From positions 35,835 to 99,834 of the forward strand of contig NZ_MLJJ01000016.1 in assembly GCF_002095575.1 (NCBI RefSeq): a stretch of DNA of 64,000 nt, given 5' to 3'. The notes under the pieces were generated by a model. That model saw only the letters and a program-made list of their open reading frames with translations. It was not told the DNA's origin and did not search any database. Of this stretch, positions 10,366 through 18,676 are shown one piece after another. Origin of the DNA: Pantoea septica. Lineage in GTDB: Bacteria; Pseudomonadota; Gammaproteobacteria; Enterobacterales; Enterobacteriaceae. The number at the start of each line of letters is the position of its first letter. The first letter of the stretch is position 1. Made by a program: the position numbers and the translations under genes.

Positions 10366-10878
10366 ATGACAATACTGCTTATTGCGGCCACCGTGGCCGT
10401 TTCCCTGATGATGCTGATGGCCTGGCTGCCTGAGTTAAGGGCAGAAGGCGCGCTGCTTCGCCGCTGGAGTAAGGGAGGCGGCGAGCCCCGCTGCAGTGAG
10501 GCCATACAGAACGTGGTTGACGGCTTCATTAAGGATTTTTCAGCCACGCACCGCCTGGCGGAAGCCGAAACGGCGCGCATCCGGGAGATGAAGGCCCGTC
10601 CGGGCATGATGCCGGTGACCCTGCTGCTGCATCCGCAGCTGGTGCGGCGGGAAAAAGGACGCTTTACGCGCGGGCGAAACCTGACGTCCGTGTTTGTGGC
10701 CACGGGCGTGAGCGCCCTTATCATGCCGCCGCTCGCCGGCATGGCCATGCACAACATGAGCCTGTGGCTGCTGCCCTTTCTGAACACGGCGGTGTTTTTT
10801 GCCGGCCTGCAGCTGCTGCGCTACGCATATTCTGACATGGGCCTGCTGAACGTGCTGGTGACGGGTAAGCCTGACTGA
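10366..10878 (+). CDS. Hypothetical inner-membrane protein downstream of traI
   Basis: A 170-residue protein starting 6 bases after the traI stop, so probably the last gene of the tra operon. One N-terminal hydrophobic segment lies at residues 2-22, and two more lie in the C-terminal half (about 105-122 and 128-148); the middle is basic and soluble. In F this place holds traX (pilin N-acetylase) followed by finO. This protein is shorter than TraX (about 248 aa) and not obviously like it. No enzymatic motif is seen. It may be a TrbH-like or other transfer accessory protein; assignment stops at membrane protein of unknown role. Confidence 0.65.
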   Translation: MTILLIAATVAVSLMMLMAWLPELRAEGALLRRWSKGGGEPRCSEAIQNVVDGFIKDFSATHRLAEAETARIREMKARPGMMPVTLLLHPQLVRREKGRFTRGRNLTSVFVATGVSALIMPPLAGMAMHNMSLWLLPFLNTAVFFAGLQLLRYAYSDMGLLNVLVTGKPD

Positions 10879-10963
10879 AAAAACGGCCTGCCGCCCTGCG
10901 GTTGGCCGGTCCCTCGCGTCCAGGATTGAAAATCCCGCACGCTCACGACCCCCGGAGAACCCC

Positions 10964-11500
10964 ATGAAGGTCATTATTTTGCCACTGCTGTTAAGCAGTC
11001 TGGTGCTGCTGCCAGATGCAGTTCACGCCGTGGACGCGCCTGGCGTCAGCGTCGGCTTCTCCCCGGAAGGCAGCGCAGTAGCGCTGGTGCTCGATGTCAT
11101 TGATCGCGCACAGACGGAAATCCGGCTCGCCGGCTACAGCTTTACATCACCTGAAGTGGCCTCTGCCCTTATAAGAGCTAAAGCGCGCGGCGTGAATGTG
11201 CGCGTGGTGCTCGATGAAAAGGCGAACCAGAACCGTATAAGCCAGTCGGCCATTAACCTGCTCGCAGCGCGCGACATCCCGGTTCGTCTTAACGGGCAGT
11301 ACGCCGCCCTGCATGACAAGTTTATCGTCGCTGACGGACGAATGGTTGAAACCGGCAGTTTTAACTACACCCGCTCAGGTGCCCGGCACAACAGCGAAAA
11401 CGCGCTGGTCATCGGAGATATGCCGGCGCTTGCTGATCGCTACCTCCGGCACTGGCAGTCCCGCTGGGATGCAGGTACAGCGTACAGGCTGTCTTACTGA
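10964..11500 (+). CDS. nuc: Nuc-type endonuclease, phospholipase D superfamily, secreted
   Basis: A 178-residue protein with a cleavable signal peptide (residues 1-22, ending AVHA) and a single phospholipase-D active-site motif, HDKFIVADG, followed by GSFNYT. Single-HKD proteins such as Nuc of plasmid pKM101 dimerise to make one active site and cleave DNA without metal ions. The signal peptide places it in the periplasm. Such genes are frequent next to tra operons of IncF and IncN plasmids, where their benefit is not established. A GGAG ribosome site precedes the ATG. It lies between the tra operon and the replicon, and the sequence is intact. Confidence 0.9.
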   Translation: MKVIILPLLLSSLVLLPDAVHAVDAPGVSVGFSPEGSAVALVLDVIDRAQTEIRLAGYSFTSPEVASALIRAKARGVNVRVVLDEKANQNRISQSAINLLAARDIPVRLNGQYAALHDKFIVADGRMVETGSFNYTRSGARHNSENALVIGDMPALADRYLRHWQSRWDAGTAYRLSY

Positions 11501-11633
11501 CCCACCGTGTTAACCGTCCGTAACGCCGGATCAGCCCGTTCGCCAGCGGCTGTGAGGTATCACAATTAAGGCATATTACTGATTTGGCTTATGCTATGCT
11601 GCGGAAAGTCTTATTTTGCAGCAGGGTACGAGC

Positions 11634-11888
11634 ATGAGCCCCCGTGATTCAGTAACATCAGCTCCCGAAAAGAAACGCACCCGTAACAGAGAGCAGCCAA
11701 CTCCTGATAAGGAACGCGCGCGCGCCTATAAGGCACGAAAGCGTGAAACGCACAGAGCCATCAGTCTCTTTATCCATACAGAGATGAAAGAGGCGCTGGT
11801 TAAGCTTTGTGAGTTAAAGGGAATATCGCAGGCTGAGTTGCTTGAAAAGCTGATTGAGGCGGAAGCACGAAGTAATGGAGTGCTGTGA
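11634..11888 (+). CDS. copB: CopB/RepA2, transcriptional repressor of repA (IncFII)
   Basis: An 84-residue basic protein whose C-terminal half (ISLFIHTEMKEALVKLCEL followed by KGISQAELLEKLI) matches the ribbon-helix-helix pattern of IncFII CopB/RepA2. The family represses the repA promoter downstream of itself and so buffers copy number. The start is set at ATG 11634 (MSPRDSV); an in-frame TTG at 11616 would add six residues. The N-terminal half is Lys/Arg-rich, as usual. It sits in the canonical order copB, antisense RNA, leader peptide, repA. Confidence 0.85.
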   Translation: MSPRDSVTSAPEKKRTRNREQPTPDKERARAYKARKRETHRAISLFIHTEMKEALVKLCELKGISQAELLEKLIEAEARSNGVL

Positions 11889-12005
11889 CTGGTCACGTTA
11901 TTGCCGAAAGCGTTTCTGAGTGATAGATTACGGACAGTTAAGAATTGATGGCTGGCCACGCCGGAAAGCGGCAGGGATCTGAGGCGGCAGGACCAAATCA
12001 GAAAA

Positions 12006-12098
12006 GAAAAACCCCGAAAATCCCTTCAGTTTGGCGACGGATGAGGATTAACGGGGCCCAACACTATACTGCACAGGATTATTGCCCTGTGCGGGGAG
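12006..12098 (-). ncRNA. copA: CopA antisense RNA, copy-number control of the IncFII replicon
   Basis: Between copB and the leader peptide lies the classic IncFII antisense arrangement. Read on the minus strand, the 3' part forms a long stem-loop with its top loop around CGCCAAACTG and ends GGGGTTTTT, a rho-independent terminator at 12006-12016. The plus strand gives the CopT target with loop TTTGGCG, the same loop core as in R1. A second small stem-loop (GCACAGG / CCTGTGC, 12071-12092) matches the upstream hairpin. The RNA binds the repA leader mRNA, blocks tap translation and hence repA. The 5' end is estimated; a promoter would lie around 12100-12135 on the minus strand. Confidence 0.8.
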
Positions 12099-12107
12099 TA
12101 TAGATTC

Positions 12108-12179
12108 ATGCCCGGAAAAAGACAATCCGTACTGTGCATACTCTGCCTGCGCAATATAAGCGCCGGGCGGTATGCATAA
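12108..12179 (+). CDS. tap: Tap/RepA6 leader peptide, translationally coupled to repA
   Basis: A 23-residue ORF (MPGKRQSVLCILCLRNISAG then RYA) with the MPGK start and NISAG end found in Tap peptides of IncFII-family plasmids. Its stop codon (TAA 12177-12179) overlaps the repA start (ATG 12172), so ribosomes finishing tap can reinitiate on repA. CopA antisense RNA regulates tap directly and repA through it. It is too short for routine gene calling. The overlap of eight bases is intact. Confidence 0.85.
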   Translation: MPGKRQSVLCILCLRNISAGRYA

Positions 12180-13104
12180 GCAGACACCTCTCAATTCATT
12201 CTCCCGACCTGACAATCGCCACCGTGGCGATCATTCCACTGCCTGCAAATGCTCTAATCCGGAATGGTTCGCGCCGAAGGGCTATCGCCGCCTGCCGGGT
12301 CAGATGGGCCACGCCATGAGCCGCCTTGTAAATAAGGACAAGCGCACAGGGAAAATGACGCTGCGTCAGCGCATATCCCGCCATCCCTACTTTGTGCAGC
12401 TGCGCGACGTCGCAGGGCGCAAACGTGACTTTCGTCCCGAAAAACAGGCGCTGTATGACGCCATGTGGCCGCTGTGTGTCCAGCGTGCGGATCTTGCCAC
12501 CTCTGTTGTCACCTTTAACGGCAGCAAGCTGGCCGATGAACTGAGCCCGAAAGACGAAAATGGCAACGTCATTCCGGAAACGCGCGTAGAACCCAGCCGG
12601 TTGTCTCGCCTGTTTGAAGAGTGGGAGCGTTACGGCCTGATAGAGCGACCGGACCTTGAAATGGACCCCGTAACCGGTTACTGCATGCCGCGTCATATCG
12701 TATTGACCGACCAGTTCTGGCAGCTGTGCGGCATCGATATGGACAAATTTCTGGCTGAGCGCAACGAACGTCTTGCTGCAGAAGCCGACGGCATCATCGA
12801 ACCGGGCACGCACGCCTCAGTTCGCGCCGCGCGCCGGCGCTGGTATGAAAATATGCGCATGGCCACGCTGATCAGTCGTCGTGATAAAGCATCCAGGCAG
12901 AAGCGCCGTAAACGGCTGAGTAAACTGCCGCTTGATGACAGGCGTAACGCGATGGCCAGGCTGCTGCGCACGCGTCCAGTCCACGAGTGGAAAACGCTTC
13001 CCCCGGAAGATTTTGATCGCCTGGTCTGGAAATGTCTGCGCCAGCTGGAGCTGGGGCTCGACTATGAGCCCATGCTGCCTGAAGTACCTGATATAGTTCA
13101 CTGA
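12172..13104 (+). CDS. repA: RepA, IncFII-family replication initiator
   Basis: A 310-residue basic protein. The N-terminus has NSFSRPDNRHRGDHS, as I recall it from RepA of IncFII(K)-type Klebsiella plasmids, followed by a conserved RMTLRQRI-like region and an Arg-rich C-terminal half. RepA binds the adjacent origin in cis and loads the host replisome with DnaA. The start overlaps the tap stop, and copB, copA and tap lie upstream, so assignment to the IncFII superfamily is firm. The exact incompatibility subtype cannot be given without alignment. It is followed by a terminator and a DnaA-box-like site. Confidence 0.9.
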   Translation: MHKQTPLNSFSRPDNRHRGDHSTACKCSNPEWFAPKGYRRLPGQMGHAMSRLVNKDKRTGKMTLRQRISRHPYFVQLRDVAGRKRDFRPEKQALYDAMWPLCVQRADLATSVVTFNGSKLADELSPKDENGNVIPETRVEPSRLSRLFEEWERYGLIERPDLEMDPVTGYCMPRHIVLTDQFWQLCGIDMDKFLAERNERLAAEADGIIEPGTHASVRAARRRWYENMRMATLISRRDKASRQKRRKRLSKLPLDDRRNAMARLLRTRPVHEWKTLPPEDFDRLVWKCLRQLELGLDYEPMLPEVPDIVH

Positions 13105-13210
13105 CATACCCGCCCAATTTTAACCGCCTTGACTGGCGGTGAAGTCGTTTGTGCCGGGCACTGAACGCCCTCTTTTGCGCTGGTATTTCTCCTGGCAATC
13201 AGTGAATCGT

Positions 13211-13237
13211 GGCCGCAAAATCACTGCGGCCTTTTTT
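13211..13237 (+). terminator. repA terminator
   Basis: A perfect GGCCGCA / TGCGGCC stem with a 7-base loop runs directly into TTTTTT. In IncFII plasmids a terminator in this region (CIS element) stalls RNA polymerase and helps RepA load onto the origin in cis. Confidence 0.85.
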
Positions 13238-13330
13238 ACCCACAGTTACCCGCAATCAACATCAGAAAATTACCTGCAATTACAGTCAGCACTACGCGCA
13301 ATACAGTCCTGACTTACGTCAGAAAGAATA
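13232..13330. other. Putative IncFII replication origin (oriR)
   Basis: Directly after the repA terminator lies TTACCCACA, one mismatch from the DnaA box TTATCCACA. It is followed by several short related elements of the type TTACC(C/T)GCAAT and by an AT-rich stretch to about 13350. Position downstream of repA and the DnaA box match the IncFII oriR layout. The boundaries are approximate. Confidence 0.6.
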
Positions 13331-13800
13331 ATCAAAATAATAAATAAGGTTTTCATGCAGACATCTGGCGAAGATAAATTAAATGATTTCGCTTGCAGCG
13401 GCCGCAGGCGTCCGCGCCGCTCAGAACCTGAAGTAGCTCCCGCCGACAGGCGGCGGGCAATACATATTAGTTACATCATTCATTAATACTCTCATTTAAC
13501 CCCCACCCGAGCCGAACCTGAAACCCCGTGCCCCTCTCCGGCAAAATCCCGGAGCCGTACCTGAAGCCCGGTTGCCCCACTGACCAGATCCCGCCGCCCT
13601 GCCCAAAGGGCCGGTACTTCAAAGTAGCTCCCGTCGAAAACGACGGGCATTGCCCGTCATCATAAGAAGCTAATTAAATAACATCACGATCGCAGTGCGC
13701 ATTTCAGCATCGAGGGGCTCCCACCTGAAAAGCGCCGCCGCCCCGGCCAGAGGCCGGGATGGAGTCGCTTTTATAGATGGATGATGTAACTAGGAATTGA
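13331..13800. other. Non-coding region downstream of the IncFII origin with two matched hairpins
   Basis: No credible gene is seen. The stretch holds two GC-rich hairpins that share the 12-base lead-in AAGTAGCTCCCG (13431-13442 and 13622-13633). The stems CCCGCCG/CGGCGGG (13439-13457) and CCCGTCG/CGACGGG (13630-13647) differ by a compensated base-pair change. Pyrimidine-rich CC-containing sequence lies between them. The role is unknown; they could be terminators or structures linked to origin function. Confidence 0.5.
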
Positions 13801-13963
13801 AGCCGCTGTGAGTACTGTCGCTTCAGCACCGGAGAACACGCCCGTAAGCGGCCCTGACGGCCCGCTAACGCGGAGATACGCCCCGACTGCGGCTACGCCT
13901 TGTCGTGACCACTCCGACGGCGCACAGGGGCTTTACATCGCGTTTAGCAGGTTTGGCTTAGCA

Positions 13964-14115
13964 GGGCAAGGGATGGGTTTGGTGAAACCTATCAAAACGG
14001 AACCGGCTTCGCCGGGCTACCAGCGCCGTCCAGCTCTTGTGCAATATGCAACTGCTTCTGGCGCCTTCATGCCGCTTCGCGGCATTTAAGGGCTGGCTAC
14101 GCACTGCTCGCCAGC
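13964..14115. repeat. Dispersed ~150-bp repeat, copy 1
   Basis: Begins GGGCAAGGGATGGG and shares long identical blocks (for example GTGAAACCTATCAAAACGGA and CTCTTGTGCAATATG) with a second copy at 22341-22495 in the same orientation. Both contain the small palindromic motif around GCCGCT..AGCGGC. In one frame both encode MG-VKPIKTEPASP..., but flanking frames differ, so I treat it as a repeat and not a gene. The pair brackets the cad-ars-IS segment. Confidence 0.7.
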
Positions 14116-14207
14116 CTGTATGTGCTTCTCAAGCCAATATCCGCTTTGTGCCAAAAGCGGACGTTTACTTTTGATTAAGACGCTTTTTTGAGCGGAGTTT
14201 TTAGAGA

Positions 14208-14666
14208 TCAATGAGAATGGCTCCCTGCAAGGTGGCCCGGTGTGATCACTGGCGACACATATTCCGGCTCTTCAGTCTGCTCCAGCTCACGCAGAATGCC
14301 GCAGTCGCGAGTCGCCCGATTTGCGTTGCAGTGACTCCGAAGCTCATTCAACTGGTTTTCCAGCATATTCAGCTCGCAAATCCGGGCCTGAACATGATGA
14401 AGATGCTCATCTATCAGAGCGTTCACCGTTCCGCAGTCTGCATCTGGCTGACTGCGCGCCTGCAGCAATACCCGGATTTCACCATGCGTCATATCAAGCG
14501 CCCGGCAGCGACGGATAAACATCAGTCGCTCCAGATGCGTGCTGTCATAATGCCGGTAGTTGTTTGTCTGGTCGCGTATTGCAGGCTGTAATAATCCTTC
14601 CCGTTCGTAATAACGTACGGTTTCAACCTGGCACCCTGCCTGCCGTGCGAGTTCGCCAATTTTCAT
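14208..14666 (-). CDS. cadR: CadR/PbrR, MerR-family Cd(II)/Pb(II)-responsive regulator
   Basis: A 152-residue MerR-family protein. The N-terminal winged helix (MKIGELARQAGCQVETVRYY) binds DNA and a dimerisation helix follows. The metal site residues typical of CadR/PbrR are present: Cys in DADCGTVNALIDEH, a Cys in RSHCNA and a Cys in RDCGIL. The C-terminus ends GSHSH, a possible extra metal ligand. It is divergent from the P-type ATPase gene cadA, 79 bases away, with the MerR-type promoter between them. In the family the apo form represses and the metal-bound form untwists this promoter to activate it. Confidence 0.9.
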   Translation of the reverse strand: MKIGELARQAGCQVETVRYYEREGLLQPAIRDQTNNYRHYDSTHLERLMFIRRCRALDMTHGEIRVLLQARSQPDADCGTVNALIDEHLHHVQARICELNMLENQLNELRSHCNANRATRDCGILRELEQTEEPEYVSPVITPGHLAGSHSH

Positions 14667-14684
14667 ATTTCACCTCACTCATGC

Positions 14685-14717
14685 TTGACCCTGTAGTTGC
14701 TTCAGGGTCTTTAATGC
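14685..14717 (+). promoter_or_regulatory. CadR-controlled cadA promoter (MerR type, long spacer)
   Basis: A -35 TTGACC (14685-14690) and a -10 near TTAATG/TAATGC (14711-14717) are separated by about 20 bp, longer than the normal 17. The spacer carries the dyad GACCCT...AGGGTC (14687-14709). An over-long spacer with a central dyad is the hallmark of MerR-family activated promoters. Confidence 0.75.
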
Positions 14718-14745
14718 CACTATAAGCGATGAACAGGATAAAAAC

Positions 14746-17364
14746 ATGAGTGACTGCTGCAGTAACAGTAAATGCGGAACGACCGCATCCGGTAAAAACT
14801 CGCCTGTAAAAGATATGGACGTCGTAAATTCCGATATTCCGGCGAAGGAAGGCAGGCCAGAACACGACGCTGCCACTGAATGTTGCAGCGGTACTGGCTG
14901 TTGCGCGTCAGAAGCGATAAACCCTTCAGCCAGAGATGCTGCCGGGAATGATATTCAGACACGCCTGCGCATTATGCAGATGGACTGTCCTACAGAGGAG
15001 ACCCTGATCCGTAAGAAACTAGGGCCTCTGTCTGCTGTAAAACATCTGGAATTTAACCTTATGCAGCGGACGCTTACTGTTACTCACGCGGCCCGTGCTC
15101 TTGAACCGGTACTTGAGGCTGTACGCTCGCTGGGATTTGATCCGCAACTGACGGGCGAAAAATCCGCTGGTCAGAAGAGCTCTTGTTCAGGCAGTCAGCC
15201 ATCAGGCACGACCGCTTCCTGCTGTACTCCGTCCCCGGTCACTTTTAGTGAGCTGCAGACGCAGCAGACTACTGCTGAAGGGGTGCGTACCAGTATCCGG
15301 ATTATGCAGATGGACTGTCCCGTGGAAGAAGGCCTGATCCGTAAAAAACTGGACGGCATGCCTGAGGTCAAAGAGCTTGACTTTAATCTGATGCAACGTG
15401 TGCTGACGGTAGTCCATACTCCTGATGCGCTGGATCCGGTTCTGGTGGCCATTCGCTCACTGGGCTTTGAACCTGAACTTCCTGACAGCAGTGGCCAGCA
15501 TGCAGTAAAGGAAGAAAAGAAAAAATCCTGGTGGCCGCTGGCGCTGGCTGGCGCAGCGGCGATAGCCGCTGAGGCCATGCACTGGGTCGGCATGCCTGAG
15601 TGGGTCGAGGCTGCGCTGGCTCTGATTGCCGTGTCAGCCTGCGGCCTGACTACCTACAAGAAAGGCTGGATAGCACTGCGTAACGGCAATCTGAACATCA
15701 ATGCTCTGATGAGTATTGCTGTGACCGGTGCGCTGGCGCTCGGGCAGTGGCCGGAAGCCGCTATGGTGATGGTGCTGTTCACGATAGCAGAGCTGATTGA
15801 GGCAAAGTCTCTTGATCGCGCCCGTAATGCTATAGGCTCCCTGATGAAGCTGACGCCAGATACGGCTACGGTTCAGCAGCAGGACGGTTCCTGGAAAGAA
15901 ACTGATGCAAAATCTGTTTCTCTGGACAGCGTGGTCAGGGTCAGGCCCGGCGAGCGTATTGCGCTGGATGGCATTGTAACCCGGGGCCGCACCGCCATTA
16001 ATCAGGCACCCATTACCGGAGAAAGTCTGCCGGTAGATAAAGGTGAAGGCGATCCTGTATTTGCCGGCACGGTTAACGGCTCGGGCGGCTTTGAATATCG
16101 GGTGACGGCTGCTGCCGGGAACACCACGCTGGCGCGAATCATTCATGCCGTAGAGGAAGCTCAGGGAGCAAAAGCCCCCACACAACGCTTTGTCGACCGC
16201 TTTTCACGTATCTATACGCCCGTCGTATTTATCATTGCGGTTGCGGTTGCGGTTCTTCCGCCTTTGACTGGCGGAGGAAGCTGGCAGGAATGGATTTATA
16301 AGGCGCTGGTCATGCTGGTTATTGCCTGTCCGTGCGCGCTCGTGATTTCCACACCGGTGACTATTGTCAGCGGTCTGACGTCTGCAGCTCGCAGAGGGAT
16401 CCTGATTAAAGGCGGTGTTTACCTGGAGGAAGGCCGCCGGCTTAAATGGCTGGCGCTCGACAAGACCGGTACGCTTACTCACGGGAAGCCGGTACAGACA
16501 GATGTGGTGATTTATGCCGGTGTCACGGAAAGCGAAGGGCGTGCGCTGGCTGCCAGCCTGGCGGGTTATTCCGATCACCCGGTATCGCAGGCCGTGGCGG
16601 CGGCGGCAAAAGGTACACAACGTTATACCGTGGACAGTTTTGAAGCTCTGGCCGGGCGCGGCGTCCGAGGAGTGATCAACGGAAAAACTTACAACCTTGG
16701 AAACCTGAGGCTGACGGAAGAAACGTTAGCCTGCCCGCCCGCTGTAAAAGAGGCACTTGCCCGGCTGGAAACACAGGGGAAAACCGTTGTCTTACTCAGT
16801 GATAAAATGCAGGTGCTCGGGCTGTTTGCTGTGGCTGATACGGTTAAAGAAAGCAGCCGGGAGGCGATAAAAGCGCTGCACAGCCTCGGCGTCAGTACGG
16901 TCATGCTTACGGGAGACAATGCGCACACCGCCAGCGCGATCGCCAGTCAGGTCGGTATAGATGAAGCCCGGGGCGACCAGCTGCCGGAAGACAAACTCCG
17001 CGCTGTAGAGTCGTTTGCTGCTCAGGGCACTACGGGCATGGTCGGAGATGGCATCAATGATGCCCCGGCGCTGGCCCGTGCGGATATTGGCTTCGCTATG
17101 GGCGCAATGGGAACCGATACTGCAATTGAAACCGCCGACGTGGCGCTGATGGATGATGACCTGCGGAAAATACCTGCCTTTGTCCGGCTATCCCGACAGA
17201 CCTACAACGTTCTGGTTCAGAATATTGTCATGGCAATTGGAATAAAGGCAGTATTCCTGGCTCTGACAATCGCAGGCATGGGCACAATGTGGATGGCCGT
17301 GTTTGCGGACGTGGGCGCAAGCCTGCTTGTTGTGGCAAACGGCCTGCGTTTATTGCGTAAATAG
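14746..17364 (+). CDS. cadA: CadA/ZntA-type heavy-metal P1B-ATPase with Cys-rich N-terminus and two HMA domains
   Basis: An 872-residue inner-membrane pump exporting Cd(II), Pb(II) or Zn(II) with ATP. The first ~55 residues hold Cys clusters (DCCSNSKC, ECCSGTGCC). Two heavy-metal-associated domains follow, each with MQMDCP(T/V)EE (about 78-85 and 189-195) and separated by another Cys-containing linker. The membrane part has the CPC ion motif (C528-P-C530, the divalent-metal type). The phosphorylated Asp is D572 in DKTGTLTHG, and GDGINDAPAL follows. The control region and neighbour cadR fit Cd/Pb/Zn. The tandem HMA domains suggest duplication within the gene. Confidence 0.93.
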   Translation: MSDCCSNSKCGTTASGKNSPVKDMDVVNSDIPAKEGRPEHDAATECCSGTGCCASEAINPSARDAAGNDIQTRLRIMQMDCPTEETLIRKKLGPLSAVKHLEFNLMQRTLTVTHAARALEPVLEAVRSLGFDPQLTGEKSAGQKSSCSGSQPSGTTASCCTPSPVTFSELQTQQTTAEGVRTSIRIMQMDCPVEEGLIRKKLDGMPEVKELDFNLMQRVLTVVHTPDALDPVLVAIRSLGFEPELPDSSGQHAVKEEKKKSWWPLALAGAAAIAAEAMHWVGMPEWVEAALALIAVSACGLTTYKKGWIALRNGNLNINALMSIAVTGALALGQWPEAAMVMVLFTIAELIEAKSLDRARNAIGSLMKLTPDTATVQQQDGSWKETDAKSVSLDSVVRVRPGERIALDGIVTRGRTAINQAPITGESLPVDKGEGDPVFAGTVNGSGGFEYRVTAAAGNTTLARIIHAVEEAQGAKAPTQRFVDRFSRIYTPVVFIIAVAVAVLPPLTGGGSWQEWIYKALVMLVIACPCALVISTPVTIVSGLTSAARRGILIKGGVYLEEGRRLKWLALDKTGTLTHGKPVQTDVVIYAGVTESEGRALAASLAGYSDHPVSQAVAAAAKGTQRYTVDSFEALAGRGVRGVINGKTYNLGNLRLTEETLACPPAVKEALARLETQGKTVVLLSDKMQVLGLFAVADTVKESSREAIKALHSLGVSTVMLTGDNAHTASAIASQVGIDEARGDQLPEDKLRAVESFAAQGTTGMVGDGINDAPALARADIGFAMGAMGTDTAIETADVALMDDDLRKIPAFVRLSRQTYNVLVQNIVMAIGIKAVFLALTIAGMGTMWMAVFADVGASLLVVANGLRLLRK

Positions 17365-17520
17365 CTGCTTAATGTGTTGCCCGTCGGATGACGGGCAATG
17401 TTCTCTTTTCACTCATAGTGAACGCTGTCCTGCGCATGCATCCGTGTTATGCCAGAAACAGACGTTCAGCTTTAACAATTACTCAAATAAAAAGATTTTG
17501 CCCGTTTGACTCCATAAATA

Positions 17521-17542
17521 TATTTCCATTATTCTGGAAATA
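17521..17542. promoter_or_regulatory. Inverted repeat upstream of arsR2, probable ArsR-type operator
   Basis: A perfect 8-bp inverted repeat, TATTTCCA...TGGAAATA, with a 6-base spacer lies 16 bases before the start of the ArsR-family gene. ArsR-family repressors bind such imperfect or perfect dyads over their own promoter. The binding partner is inferred from position. Confidence 0.6.
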
Positions 17543-17558
17543 CAGTTATGGAGGAAGT

Positions 17559-17891
17559 ATGGATTTAAATACTGCAGCAAATGCACTCCGTGAATTAGGA
17601 CACCCGACGCGCCTGGGCATTTATCGGGAACTGGTTAAGGCGGGCCATAATGGCCTGCCGGTCGGCGAACTGCAGAAGCGCCTCGGCATTCCGGCCTCCA
17701 CGCTCAGCCATCATCTTTCTGCGCTGATATCCGCCGGCCTGATCAACCAGGAAAGGCAGAGCCGTACTCTGTTCTGCAGACCGTGTTATGCGCAGCTTGA
17801 GCAGCTGATGGCCTTTTTGACAGAAGAATGCTGCGCAGGCGGCAGCTGCGGCCTGTCACCCGCGACGACTCACGAAGAGACCTCATTGTGA
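17559..17891 (+). CDS. arsR: ArsR-family repressor, C-terminal tri-cysteine type
   Basis: A 110-residue winged-helix repressor starting at ATG 17559 behind a near-perfect ribosome site (GGAGGAAG); longer upstream starts cross the operator. The DNA-recognition helix is in [17 protein letters not shown]. It lacks the CVC site of classic ArsR and instead ends with ECCAGGSCG. That is similar to the three-cysteine C-terminal As(III) site described for ArsR of Acidithiobacillus ferrooxidans. Its stop overlaps the GTG start of arsH (GTGA), so both form one operon. It is not like the second arsR at 20528-20881, giving two independently evolved sensors in one cluster. Confidence 0.85.
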   Translation: MDLNTAANALRELGHPTRLGIYRELVKAGHNGLPVGELQKRLGIPASTLSHHLSALISAGLINQERQSRTLFCRPCYAQLEQLMAFLTEECCAGGSCGLSPATTHEETSL

Positions 17892-18610
17892 ACAACATCA
17901 ACAATACCCTGAAAAACATTGACCCCGCGCTTCTGGACATGCCGCTGACGGAAGAGAAACTGCATGCCACAGAAGTGGCGCACCCGCCTCGCATTCTGAT
18001 GCTCTACGGCTCGCTGCGAGAACGCTCTTACAGCCGGCTGGCGACGGAGGAAGCCGCCCGGCTCCTGACGGCGATGGGCGCAGAGGTTAAAATTTTTAAC
18101 CCGTCCGGCCTGCCGCTGCCTGACGATGCCCCGGAGACGCACCCAAAAGTTGTCGAGCTGCGTGAGCTGGTTCTCTGGTCAGAAGGTATGGTCTGGTGCT
18201 CGCCTGAGCGTCACGGCGCCATGACCGGCATCATGAAGGCGCAGATTGACTGGATACCCCTGACGTCCGGCGCGGTTCGCCCGTCGCAGGGAAAAACTCT
18301 CGCCGTCATGCAGGTGAGCGGCGGCTCGCAGTCGTTTAATGCCGTCAACCAGATGCGCATCCTCGGCCGCTGGATGCGCATGATTACCATCCCGAACCAG
18401 TCATCCGTAGCAAAAGCCTGGGCCGAGTTTGAGGAGGACGGCCGCATGAAGCCTTCCCCGTATTACGACCGCATCGTTGACGTGATGGAGGAGCTGATGA
18501 AATTCACCCTCCTGACGCGCGGCCGGAGTGAATATCTGACCGATCGCTACAGCGAAAGGAAAGAAAGCGCCGCGCAGCTTTCAGAGCGGGTCAACCAGCG
18601 CAGCATATGA
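17888..18610 (+). CDS. arsH: ArsH, NADPH-dependent FMN reductase of arsenic resistance
   Basis: A 240-residue flavoprotein starting at GTG 17888, which overlaps the arsR2 stop codon. The flavodoxin-like FMN loop is [14 protein letters not shown] (about residues 36-49), and the family core [20 protein letters not shown] is intact. ArsH oxidises trivalent organoarsenicals such as methylarsenite to less toxic pentavalent forms, using NADPH; quinone reductase activity is also known for the family. It ends against a bidirectional terminator shared with the convergent arsRBC operon. Confidence 0.93.
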   Translation: MNNINNTLKNIDPALLDMPLTEEKLHATEVAHPPRILMLYGSLRERSYSRLATEEAARLLTAMGAEVKIFNPSGLPLPDDAPETHPKVVELRELVLWSEGMVWCSPERHGAMTGIMKAQIDWIPLTSGAVRPSQGKTLAVMQVSGGSQSFNAVNQMRILGRWMRMITIPNQSSVAKAWAEFEEDGRMKPSPYYDRIVDVMEELMKFTLLTRGRSEYLTDRYSERKESAAQLSERVNQRSI

Positions 18611-18611
18611 A

Positions 18612-18636
18612 AAAAGCCGGCATTTTGCCGGCTTTT
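18612..18636. terminator. Bidirectional terminator between arsH and arsC
   Basis: The palindrome AAAAGCCGGCA TTT TGCCGGCTTTT has an A-run on one side and a T-run on the other, so it can terminate arsH transcription rightwards and arsC transcription leftwards. Confidence 0.85.
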
Positions 18637-18676
18637 GTTTTTGTATGTCCCGTCCAGTCAGGCGCATGCTCAGGGG

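Noticed and set aside
13808..14089. 93-residue ORF overlapping repeat copy 1
   Set aside because: No ribosome site, Pro/Thr-rich translation, and its conserved part is explained by the dispersed repeat, whose second copy has a different upstream reading frame.
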